Shown in pieces: positions 23,365-31,361 of a DNA stretch of 34,544 bases. The position numbers and the translations under genes are program-made. This DNA is from Pseudomonas fragi (GTDB taxonomy: Bacteria > Pseudomonadota > Gammaproteobacteria > Pseudomonadales > Pseudomonadaceae), in NCBI RefSeq assembly GCF_002269505.1, contig NZ_NQKQ01000037.1:1-34544 (forward strand), given 5' to 3'. Position 1 is the stretch's first letter. Each line of letters begins with the position of its first letter. Under the pieces are notes generated by a model. That model was not told the origin of the DNA. It made no database searches and was given only the letters and a program-made list of their open reading frames with translations.

Positions 23365-23760
23365 ATGGAAAAGTTGAACAAAACCCTGGATGAATGGAAG
23401 GCCATGCTCGACCCCGAGCAATACAACGTGTGCCGCCTCAAAGGCACCGAGCGACCGTTTTCGGGCAAATACAACGCCACCAAAACTGACGGTGTCTATC
23501 ACTGCATCTGCTGCAATGCGCCGCTGTTCGATTCCAGCGCCAAATTTGATTCCGGCTGCGGCTGGCCGAGCTTCTATCAGCCGATTGGTGACAGTGCGAT
23601 GGTCGAGATCCGTGACGTGAGCCACGGCATGGTGCGTACCGAAGTGGTCTGCGCCACCTGTGATGCGCATCTGGGCCACGTGTTCCCGGACGGTCCGCCG
23701 CCCACCGGTTTGCGCTACTGCATCAACTCGGTGTGCCTGGACCTGATTCCCCGCGTCTGA
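23365..23760 (+). CDS. msrB: Peptide-methionine (R)-S-oxide reductase MsrB
   Basis: This 131-residue enzyme reduces methionine-R-sulfoxide in proteins. The zinc-binding cysteine pairs are CICC (47, 50) and CATC (96, 99), the GCGWPSF motif is intact, and the catalytic cysteine is in RYCINS (Cys119). GAGG precedes the ATG at 23365; the longer upstream frame is not supported. The glutathione peroxidase gene follows 16 nt later in the same direction, so the two probably form an oxidative-repair operon. Confidence 0.96.
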   Translation: MEKLNKTLDEWKAMLDPEQYNVCRLKGTERPFSGKYNATKTDGVYHCICCNAPLFDSSAKFDSGCGWPSFYQPIGDSAMVEIRDVSHGMVRTEVVCATCDAHLGHVFPDGPPPTGLRYCINSVCLDLIPRV

Positions 23761-23776
23761 CTTTTGAGGTGCTGTC

Positions 23777-24262
23777 ATGAACGACAACCTGCTCGATATT
23801 GCTTGCACCTCGCTTGGCGGTGAGCCAAAAAAACTGGCGGATTACGGGGGCAAGGCGTTGCTGGTGGTCAACACCGCGAGCAAATGTGGTTTTACCCCGC
23901 AGTACCAGGGGCTGGAAGCGTTGTGGCAGGCGTACCGGGATCAGGGTCTGGTGGTTCTGGGTTTTCCGTGCAATCAGTTTGGCAAGCAGGAGCCGGGCGA
24001 CGAAGCGGCCATCTCCGAGTTTTGCGAACTGAATTTTGGCGTGAGCTTCCCGCTGTTCAAGAAGGTCGACGTTAATGGCCCTCAGGCTCATCCTCTGTTT
24101 GTACAGCTCAAGAAACGCGCGCCGGGGCTGCTGGGGTCGCAGGGCATCAAGTGGAACTTCACCAAGTTCCTGATTAGTGGCGACGGCAAAAGCGTCAAGC
24201 GCTATGCCCCGACCACCAAGCCCGAGGCACTCAGGGCGGATATTGAAGCGCTGCTGCGCTGA
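23777..24262 (+). CDS. Glutathione peroxidase family protein (BtuE-like)
   Basis: This 161-residue thiol peroxidase reduces hydrogen peroxide and lipid hydroperoxides. The peroxidatic residue is cysteine, not selenocysteine: NTASKCGFT (Cys37). The other members of the catalytic tetrad are Gln71 (NQFGKQEPG) and Trp126/Asn127 (KWNFTKF). Cys83 (EFCELNF) is a good resolving cysteine, which suggests use of thioredoxin rather than glutathione. It is cotranscribed with msrB. In P. aeruginosa, as I recall, the regulator gene ospR sits next to the equivalent gpx; here only an intergenic repeat follows. Confidence 0.94.
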   Translation: MNDNLLDIACTSLGGEPKKLADYGGKALLVVNTASKCGFTPQYQGLEALWQAYRDQGLVVLGFPCNQFGKQEPGDEAAISEFCELNFGVSFPLFKKVDVNGPQAHPLFVQLKKRAPGLLGSQGIKWNFTKFLISGDGKSVKRYAPTTKPEALRADIEALLR

Positions 24263-24297
24263 ACCGAAAAATCGATAAAATGGTAAAGCGGTTTATC

Positions 24298-24446
24298 TGT
24301 AGTCGCTGACGAGTGGAACGAGGCTGCGATCGGCGGCGCAGCCGTCGCAAATCCTGAAAGCCGGATCTGACTGGTGCACCGTTGTGTATGATTTTGCGAC
24401 CGCTTCGCGCTCGATCACAGCCTCGTTCCACTCGTCAGCGACTACA
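24298..24446. repeat. Large inverted repeat, GTAGTCGCTG family
   Basis: The 35-nt outer arms (24298-24332 and 24412-24446) match as inverse complements at 34 of 35 positions. The inner region contains further imperfect pairing (GTCGCAAATC with GATTTTGCGAC). The whole unit could fold into a long cruciform or RNA stem between the convergent gpx and sagS-like genes. It is the same family as 19035-19127. Confidence 0.92.
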
Positions 24447-24458
24447 AAGTTAGCGTCT

Positions 24459-26777
24459 CTACCAGGCTTTTTGCGGTACCCATACGTCAATCAGCGCAGC
24501 CAGCTCTTCGCGGCGGAACGGTTTGGCCAGGTAGTCGTTCATCCCGGCCGAGCGGCAGCGTTCCCGCTCTTCGGGCATGGCATTGGCGGTCAGGGCGACA
24601 ATCGGCAGCTTGGGCCAGCGTCCGCGATGGCGAATTTGCCGTGTGGCTTCGTAGCCATCCATCACCGGCATGTTGCAGTCCATCAACACCAGATCAAAGG
24701 TCTTCTGCTCCAGCCGGCTCAGTGCTTCGCCGCCGTGGGCCGCAACCACCACGTCACAGCCCAGCTTGCTCAGCATGCCCTTGGCCACCAACTGGTTGAC
24801 CGGGTTGTCTTCGACCAGCAGGATTCGCGCCCGGTGCGCAACAGGCGCGTTGCTTGCGGGAGTATCCTGGGCCTCGTCATCATCCTTGAGCAGCAAGTGT
24901 TGCAAGGTCTTGTACAGTGCCTGGCGTGACAGGGGCCGGGCTTTTTGCAGCAGCGGCGCCAGCGCATTGACCTGCTCGCCGGGCATGAAGTTGCCATAGG
25001 CGGTTACCAGCAGGATTGGTGCACTGATGGCCGGGCGCAGGCCAAACAGGCATTCGGCACAGTCGGTTATCAGCAGTTGAGGGTCGGTGCCGATCAGCGA
25101 GTCGTCCAGAGAGTAGCGCGTGTAGTCCAGGCCCCACAGGGGTAAAAAGCTGCCGAGCATCTCACTCAGGCCACTGCTTGATGCACTGACCACAATGACT
25201 CGCCCCGACAACGGCTTTGGCTTGATTGCGGGGGTATGGCAGGGCAGGGGCAGTTCGGCGCAAAACTGGCTGCCAAAACCGACTTCCGAGCTGATGGTCA
25301 GCCGGCCGTGCATGGCAGCGCACAGGCTGTTGGTCAGGGTCAGCCCCAGCCCGGTGCCACCAAACTGGCGGGTGATGCCGGCCTCAGCCTGGGTGAAGGG
25401 GCTGAAAATTCTTGCCTGGGCTTCCTGGGCGATGCCTATGCCGGTGTCGCAGACCTCGATACGTACCTGATCGCCTTGCGCGCTGAGGCGTACATCAACC
25501 CGTCCGAATCGGGTGAATTTCAGCGCGTTGGACAACAGGTTGCTGACGATCTGCCGTACCCGGGTCGGGTCGCCCATGACCAGCGCCGGAAATTGCGGGT
25601 CGATCAGACACGTCAGTTCCACACTGGGAGCGGCGTTCTGCGACAGCAGGTTGGCGGTATCTTCAATCAACGTGCCCAAGTCGAAGGCAATATGCTCAAG
25701 CTCCAATTGGCCGGCGTCGAATTTCGACAGATCGAGAATGTCATTGAGTAACTCGACCAGAACCTTGCCCGAGTCATGGGCAATTGACAGTTGCTGGTGC
25801 TGCTCGGCATTCAGCGGGCTGTCCAGGCACAGCGCCAGCATGCCCAGCAAGCCATTGAGCGGGGTGCGTATTTCATGGCTCATGTTGGCCAGGAACGCCG
25901 ATCGCGCCTGGGCCATTTCCAGGGCGGTACTGCGCGCGGCTTCAAGCTCCTCATTGGAGTGGCGCAGTTGCTCGTTGCTGGCCTCCAGTTCCTGGGTGCG
26001 CACAGAAACAATGGTTTCCAGCTGTGCCAAATACTCGGTCAGGGTATTTTCGGCGCGTCGCCGGTATTCCATCTCACGGGCCATGGCCTCGAATTGCTGA
26101 TTGGCAGCGTTGACCAGTACGCCAATTTCATCGTTTTCGTGGCCGCTGGGGCAGTGCACCTTCGACTGGCCAGGATCTGCGGGCTTGCCGTCACTGATCT
26201 CACGAATCACCCGTACCAGTGGCTTGGTCAGCATGACGTAAAACAGACCCAGAAGAATAAAGGTCAGAACGATGCTGCGAATAAAACCGCTGAGCAGTGT
26301 GACTTCGGCCCGTTGCAAAAACCGCTTGCCGAAAGGGTAGGTATCCACCTCAAGGTGCAAGACGCCCACGCTTTGTTCGGGCAGGTGATTGAAGTACAGT
26401 CGCTGGTCAAATGAACGGTTGGCGCCAAACAGAAAATCGCTCAGGGGCCGATAGCGGCCGGTTTCAGGTTGGTCCTGCACCGCTGACAGCAGCAGATTGT
26501 CGTTGTCGAGCAGTTGGGCGGCGGTGATCGCCGGTGAGCGCAACAGCCCCTGCAACAGCTCTTGGGCAAGCTCCGAATCAAGGTTATAGGCAATGCGTGA
26601 TGCCGGGTTGTGGCTGATGTCGAGCAGCGACTGGATTTCGCGATCGATGGCGGCATTTTCGCTGGCATAATCGATGCCGATTTGCAGCAGGCTAAGCAGG
26701 GTCCCCAGAATCAGACCGACCAGCACAGTCAGTTTTGCTTGCTTGAAAGACAGGCGGCGGGTGAGTTTTATGTCCAT
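24459..26777 (-). CDS. sagS: Hybrid sensor histidine kinase/response regulator, SagS-like
   Basis: This is a 772-residue inner-membrane hybrid kinase. It has TM1 about 16-34, a periplasmic sensor of about 125 residues, TM2 about 164-183, HAMP about 184-236 and a coiled coil about 240-290. HisKA follows with FLANMSHEIRTPLNG (phospho-His301), then an ATPase domain with DTGIGI and GGTGLGLTL. A degenerate receiver-like segment (about 525-630) precedes a complete C-terminal receiver with phospho-Asp700 (VLMDCNMPVMDG). The architecture, length and position beside msrB-gpx fit P. aeruginosa SagS (PA2824), which feeds the HptB/Gac-Rsm network and controls biofilm transition. The symbol rests on synteny recalled from memory plus architecture. 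Confidence 0.85.
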   Translation of the reverse strand: MDIKLTRRLSFKQAKLTVLVGLILGTLLSLLQIGIDYASENAAIDREIQSLLDISHNPASRIAYNLDSELAQELLQGLLRSPAITAAQLLDNDNLLLSAVQDQPETGRYRPLSDFLFGANRSFDQRLYFNHLPEQSVGVLHLEVDTYPFGKRFLQRAEVTLLSGFIRSIVLTFILLGLFYVMLTKPLVRVIREISDGKPADPGQSKVHCPSGHENDEIGVLVNAANQQFEAMAREMEYRRRAENTLTEYLAQLETIVSVRTQELEASNEQLRHSNEELEAARSTALEMAQARSAFLANMSHEIRTPLNGLLGMLALCLDSPLNAEQHQQLSIAHDSGKVLVELLNDILDLSKFDAGQLELEHIAFDLGTLIEDTANLLSQNAAPSVELTCLIDPQFPALVMGDPTRVRQIVSNLLSNALKFTRFGRVDVRLSAQGDQVRIEVCDTGIGIAQEAQARIFSPFTQAEAGITRQFGGTGLGLTLTNSLCAAMHGRLTISSEVGFGSQFCAELPLPCHTPAIKPKPLSGRVIVVSASSSGLSEMLGSFLPLWGLDYTRYSLDDSLIGTDPQLLITDCAECLFGLRPAISAPILLVTAYGNFMPGEQVNALAPLLQKARPLSRQALYKTLQHLLLKDDDEAQDTPASNAPVAHRARILLVEDNPVNQLVAKGMLSKLGCDVVVAAHGGEALSRLEQKTFDLVLMDCNMPVMDGYEATRQIRHRGRWPKLPIVALTANAMPEERERCRSAGMNDYLAKPFRREELAALIDVWVPQKAW

Positions 26778-26953
26778 GGGGGTGTTGCACCTGTTTCCAT
26801 TTCCTTGCGGCGTGCAAGAGTAGTCGATTCATCGGGTAACCGGCAGGCATTACTGTGGTATTTGCGACCTGTCAGTGTGAGTAATGTCGTGGCTTGAGCG
26901 GAATGCCAATCATATCAATGCGCCATCATTGTGTATCAGTCTGAGGGAATGTA

Positions 26954-27847
26954 GTGAATTCTAATCTGGATGCATTTCTACAACGGGCCGAAGCGGTCCT
27001 CGCACGTCTTGAACCCTTGCTGCCTGCACAGCGTGAGCCGATCGAGTGGCAGCAATGCCTGGCGGCCCGGTGGCAGCGCGAGGGGCGAACGGGTTACCTG
27101 ATGCCGTTGCAAGTCAGCCTTGAGATGCGCCTGTCAGACCTGATTGGCGTCGATAACCAGCGCGATCAGTTAGCTCGCAACACCAAACAGTTCCTTGATG
27201 GGTTGCCGGCCAACCACGCCTTGCTCTGGGGTTCGCGTGGCACTGGCAAGTCCTCGATCATCCGTGCGCTGCTGGCCGAATATGGCAGTGCAGGGCTGCG
27301 CCTGATCGAAATCGAACGCGATCACCTGGCTGACCTGCCGCGCGTGGTCGAGCAGTTGCAGGGCTTGCCTCAGCGGTTTGTGCTGTTTTGCGATGACTTG
27401 TCTTTTGAGGCCGGTGAAAGTGATTACCGGGTGCTCAAAAGCGTGCTCGATGGCTCTCTTGAGCAAGCGCCGGAGAACGTCCTGCTTTACGCCACGTCGA
27501 ACCGCCGTCATCTGGTGCCTGAAAAGGAAAGCGATAACGAGAACTGGAAGAACGTCGACGGCGAGTTGCATCCCAATGAAGCTGTGGAAGACAAGATTGC
27601 CTTGTCTGATCGTTTTGGTCTGTGGCTGTCGTTCTATCCCTTTACCCAGGATCACTTTTTGAGCGTGGTCGAGCACTGGATCGATGTTTTGGCCGCCAAA
27701 GCCGGTTTGCAGTGGCAGCGCGACGAGGCACTGGATATTCTGGCGGTGCGCTGGGCGACCGGGCGTGGCAACCGCAACGGCCGCTGCGCCTATCAGTTCG
27801 CGCGTTATTGGGTGGGTTTGAAATTGTTGGAGCAAGTGAATGATTGA
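26954..27847 (+). CDS. DUF815 AAA-type ATPase
   Basis: This 297-residue cytoplasmic P-loop protein has Walker A GSRGTGKSS (about residues 94-102) and a Walker B-like stretch FVLFCDDLSFE. The sequence LLYATSNRRHLVP, the conserved SDRFGLWLSF and a C-terminal helical lid (ALDILAVRWATGRGNRNGR) also match DUF815, whose function is unknown. The start is GTG with GAGGG upstream; the nearby ATG at 26949 runs directly into a stop. Its stop overlaps the start of the sulfoxide reductase gene by 8 nt, so the two are translationally coupled. Confidence 0.85.
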   Translation: MNSNLDAFLQRAEAVLARLEPLLPAQREPIEWQQCLAARWQREGRTGYLMPLQVSLEMRLSDLIGVDNQRDQLARNTKQFLDGLPANHALLWGSRGTGKSSIIRALLAEYGSAGLRLIEIERDHLADLPRVVEQLQGLPQRFVLFCDDLSFEAGESDYRVLKSVLDGSLEQAPENVLLYATSNRRHLVPEKESDNENWKNVDGELHPNEAVEDKIALSDRFGLWLSFYPFTQDHFLSVVEHWIDVLAAKAGLQWQRDEALDILAVRWATGRGNRNGRCAYQFARYWVGLKLLEQVND

Positions 27848-28322
27848 TTTGAACGCCACAGGTGCAGGCCTGAACGGCTACACCCTGTTGCAGGCTCAGT
27901 TGGAGTCGTTGTTGGCAGATGAGCGTGACTTTATTGCCAATGCTGCACAGTTCTCGGCGTTTTTGTATCACCAGCTCGATGATCTGAACTGGGCCGGTTT
28001 TTACCTCAACCGTAACGAGGAACTGGTACTGGGCCCGTTTCAGGGCCAGATTGCCTGTGTGCGTATCCCGTTCGGGCGTGGCGTATGCGGGGCTGCGGCA
28101 GCGAGCCGGCAAACACAGCGGGTTGAAGACGTGCATGCATTTGCCGGGCATATCGCCTGCGACAGTGCCTCCAACAGTGAACTGGTCGTGCCGTTGATCA
28201 AGGACGGTCGCCTGATCGGCGTGCTCGACCTGGACAGCCCGAGCATCGGGCGCTTCAGCGAGCAGGACCAATTGGGTATTGAGGCCCTGGCGGCGATCTT
28301 TTTGCGCTTGAGCGAGTGCTGA
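27840..28322 (+). CDS. msrC: Free methionine-(R)-sulfoxide reductase (GAF-type)
   Basis: This 160-residue single-GAF-domain enzyme reduces free L-methionine-R-sulfoxide. The three cysteines of the family are present: Cys73 (IACVRIPFG), Cys83 (GRGVCGAAA) and Cys107 (AGHIACDS). Their spacing is the same as in E. coli fRMsr (84, 94, 118). The ATG lies within the end of the DUF815 gene (overlap 27840-27847), implying a shared transcript. With MsrB and the peroxidase 4 kb away, this gives the region a methionine-oxidation repair flavour. Confidence 0.94.
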   Translation: MIDLNATGAGLNGYTLLQAQLESLLADERDFIANAAQFSAFLYHQLDDLNWAGFYLNRNEELVLGPFQGQIACVRIPFGRGVCGAAAASRQTQRVEDVHAFAGHIACDSASNSELVVPLIKDGRLIGVLDLDSPSIGRFSEQDQLGIEALAAIFLRLSEC

Positions 28323-28327
28323 CAGCG

Positions 28328-31282
28328 TCAGCTTTTTAGCCCGGCCTTGAGCATCAGCGCATCGATATCGACCGTATCGATTTGTTGAGGGTCAAGGAAC
28401 TGCCGGGCGTACTGCAGGTAAATCTGTTCGTGCAAGAACAGTGCGAACAACTGCGGGTCAATATGGGCATCGTGGCACATGGCGGCCATGATGCTCAGCG
28501 CTTCACTCAAGGTTTTGCTGCGTTTATAGGGGCGATCCGACGCGGTTAATGCCTCGAAAATATCGGCAATTGCCATCATCCGTGCTTCCAGACTCATTTC
28601 CTCGCGGGTCAGGCGTTTTGGATAACCGCTGCCATCCATTTTTTCGTGATGCCCCCCGGCGATTTCGGCAATGTTGCTTAAGTAGGCGGGTAGCGGCAGG
28701 CTGCTGAGCATCAGGATGGTTTGCACGATGTGATTGTTGATGATGTAGCGCTCTTCGCTGGTCAAAGTGCCGCGCCGGGTGCTGAGGTTGTACAGCTCGC
28801 CACGGTTGAATTTGTAGGACGGTACTTCGAGCTTGAAGCCCCAGGGGTTTTCGGGATCAATCAGCTCGGCTTCGGGGCGAGTCAACAGGTGCTCGGGTTT
28901 GTCGGCCAGCAGCGACTCGGTCACTGGCAAGGCTTGCTCCTTGCGGGTGGCCTGGCGTTTGTTTTCTTCCCAGGATACGCCCAGACGGTCATCCAGCGTG
29001 CGGGTCCAGGTACGGCGTGCAATGGCGTTCAAACGTTGCAGGTCTGCCTCCATCATGGCTTCACCGCCCAGATTGCACTGGGCGACAAAAGTGAAGTCAT
29101 TATCCAGCTCGGCCAGGCAGGCATCACGCAGTTGCGTCAGGTGTTGATCGTCGCCCCCCATGGCCCTTGCCTGCCAGTAGTTGACCCAGGCATCGCGCTT
29201 GAGCACTTCAAAGCGGGTGCGGATTTCGTGAATACGGTCGTACAGCGTTTCAAGCTTGGTGGCCTTGTCGACCACATACTCCGGTGTTGTGACCTTGCCG
29301 CAGTCGTGCAGCCAGGCGGCGATGCGCAGCGCTTCCCATTGTTCATCCGAGGGGTCGTACTGTTCAAAGAAGGGTTGCTGGCTCGCCGCAGCCGCCTGTG
29401 CCAGCATCAGGGTCAGGGTTGGAACCCGTTGGCAATGGCTGGCGGTATAAGGACTTTTGGCGTCGATGGCCCCCGCCAGCAGTTGGATCAATGCATCCAG
29501 CAACTCTTTCTGGCGCGCCTGCAGGCGCTGGCTTTCAATAGCGACAGCAGCCGTACCGGACACAGCCTGAATAAAGGCAATCCGGTCAGCGCGCAAGTGA
29601 TCCTGGTCGTCAGTCGAGCCACTGTCGTTCAACACCAGCACAAGAATGCCCACTGTTTCGCCCTGGCGGTTGTGCAGACGAATGCCGATCAGGTGGATGC
29701 TCTGGCTGCCAAGTTGATGCATCACTGACTGCAAGTCACCCGCCTGCTCAAGGCTGAGTGAGCGGGCGACACTGTCATGACCTTCGAAAAGCGCTCGCAG
29801 CCACTCCGGGCTCTGGCTGTCGTCAGGCTGCAAAACTGGTCTGGGCTGGGCGGCCAGATCCTGGGGTTGGCCGTTGATGATCAGGCCTTTCAACTCCAGT
29901 TGGGTGCTGTCGTTTTTTGTCAGGTAGATCAGACCAGCTTCTGCCTGGGCAATCTTGAGGGTCTCGAACAGTACGGACTGCAGCAAGGGTTCAAACCGGG
30001 TATGGGCCGAGAGGCTGGAGGTGATTTCAAAAAAACTGGCGAGGGTTTCTTTCATGCGGCCCATGGACGCCTGCATCTGGTCGATTTCGAGCACGGGCGA
30101 TTGTTGGGTGAATGGATAATTGAAATCGAACCGTCGAACCGCATCGGCTTCGCGCACCAATCCGCGCAAGGGCCTTACCAGCAACCTGGAAGTCACCCAG
30201 CCCATGGGCAGGCACAGCAGCAGGGCGCCCAACGTCACCAGGGCACCTTGCCAGCGCAACTGATAGGCATCGGCCAGTAGTTCGTCTTCCGGGACCATCA
30301 TTGCCAATTGCAAGCCACTGGTACTGCCGTCGTCCACTGTGAACCGCGAAACGATCCATTGGCGCTGGCCGTCGTTCAGGCGCTGCTGAGTATCTGCTCC
30401 CTGATTGATCAGCAGCTCAAGGGCCGGGTTCAGCTCCGCAACTTTGGGCAGTTTGGCAGGGTCTCTGGCGTTCAATAACTTGTTGAAGTCCGGGTAAGCG
30501 ACGGCCCGCCCATCATCGCCAAACAGCACAATCTGTGTGCCGGGCGTGGCTTGATGGTCGGCCAGGGTGCTGGAAAGTTGCGAAAGCGTTACATCGGCTC
30601 CCATTACCGTATTGGTCGTACTGCGTTTGGCGAGTGTCGTACCGACTTCGTGGGTGGAAAAAAACAGATAGGGGCTAGTGGTGGTTTGATTCTTGTCGGC
30701 ATGCGCCTGAATAAACCAGCTGCGCAGACGAGGGTCGTAAATTTCATCGGGGATGTTGCGTTGTTCTAGCTGAGTCAGATTTGCATCCAGGTACAATTTT
30801 TTTGACTCAACGCTGCCTTGCCGGGCTGAACGTTTTATCGACCACACTTCGAAGCTGGCTTGTGGCGGGGCTTTCATCTGGAGCCGAATCTGTTGATTGC
30901 GCAAAGGCCTGACCAGGAAAAAATTGCCGTTGTCATCGCCCAGGTAAAGGGCGGAAAGTGTGTGGTTGTCTTCAAGTGCCTGGACAAAGGGCTGTAACAG
31001 TCCGGTTCGAAGCTCGACCTGGTCGGTTGTGGCTGCGGAATCAAGGATCAGCAGGTTGAGCGCATGCCGTATGGGTTGATAGGCATCCAGCAGGTCATCC
31101 TGGACAGCCTGTTCTATAAAGCTGAACAACTTTTGGCTGCTGTCGAGAATGATGTGGGTGGTTTGCTGGTAATTGAAGACGCCCAGTACGACGCCCAGCA
31201 ATAGCAACAGAAATGTGAACATCGCACTTATGTGGGCATGCAACGGGTACTGGCGCCGATGGGAGTGCGCACTGTTGCGCAT
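28328..31282 (-). CDS. Large Cache-HAMP-GAF-HD-GYP cyclic-di-GMP phosphodiesterase-like protein
   Basis: This membrane protein has 984 residues from the ATG at 31282, which has GGAG 9 nt upstream; the ATG at 31327 gives 999 but lacks a site. The layout is TM1 about 19-36, a double-Cache-like periplasmic sensor (about 40-330) with IYDPRLRSWFIQA, TM2 about 346-365, HAMP, a GAF-like domain about 425-585 and an HD-GYP domain. The metal-site residues are present: HD in LHDCGK (659-660), a later His in NNH, HHE (878-880), GSGYP and ADIFEAL. About 155 residues (roughly 682-837) are inserted between the HD and GYP halves. It probably degrades cyclic di-GMP in response to an external ligand; the ligand is unknown. 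Confidence 0.88.
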   Translation of the reverse strand: MRNSAHSHRRQYPLHAHISAMFTFLLLLLGVVLGVFNYQQTTHIILDSSQKLFSFIEQAVQDDLLDAYQPIRHALNLLILDSAATTDQVELRTGLLQPFVQALEDNHTLSALYLGDDNGNFFLVRPLRNQQIRLQMKAPPQASFEVWSIKRSARQGSVESKKLYLDANLTQLEQRNIPDEIYDPRLRSWFIQAHADKNQTTTSPYLFFSTHEVGTTLAKRSTTNTVMGADVTLSQLSSTLADHQATPGTQIVLFGDDGRAVAYPDFNKLLNARDPAKLPKVAELNPALELLINQGADTQQRLNDGQRQWIVSRFTVDDGSTSGLQLAMMVPEDELLADAYQLRWQGALVTLGALLLCLPMGWVTSRLLVRPLRGLVREADAVRRFDFNYPFTQQSPVLEIDQMQASMGRMKETLASFFEITSSLSAHTRFEPLLQSVLFETLKIAQAEAGLIYLTKNDSTQLELKGLIINGQPQDLAAQPRPVLQPDDSQSPEWLRALFEGHDSVARSLSLEQAGDLQSVMHQLGSQSIHLIGIRLHNRQGETVGILVLVLNDSGSTDDQDHLRADRIAFIQAVSGTAAVAIESQRLQARQKELLDALIQLLAGAIDAKSPYTASHCQRVPTLTLMLAQAAAASQQPFFEQYDPSDEQWEALRIAAWLHDCGKVTTPEYVVDKATKLETLYDRIHEIRTRFEVLKRDAWVNYWQARAMGGDDQHLTQLRDACLAELDNDFTFVAQCNLGGEAMMEADLQRLNAIARRTWTRTLDDRLGVSWEENKRQATRKEQALPVTESLLADKPEHLLTRPEAELIDPENPWGFKLEVPSYKFNRGELYNLSTRRGTLTSEERYIINNHIVQTILMLSSLPLPAYLSNIAEIAGGHHEKMDGSGYPKRLTREEMSLEARMMAIADIFEALTASDRPYKRSKTLSEALSIMAAMCHDAHIDPQLFALFLHEQIYLQYARQFLDPQQIDTVDIDALMLKAGLKS

Positions 31283-31361
31283 AAGCTGATTCTCCGCTGA
31301 TAAAAGCGTGCTGGTGCCTGTAAGCATAGTAAAGTCGGGTCAACCTGCCTTTGATTGGCGC

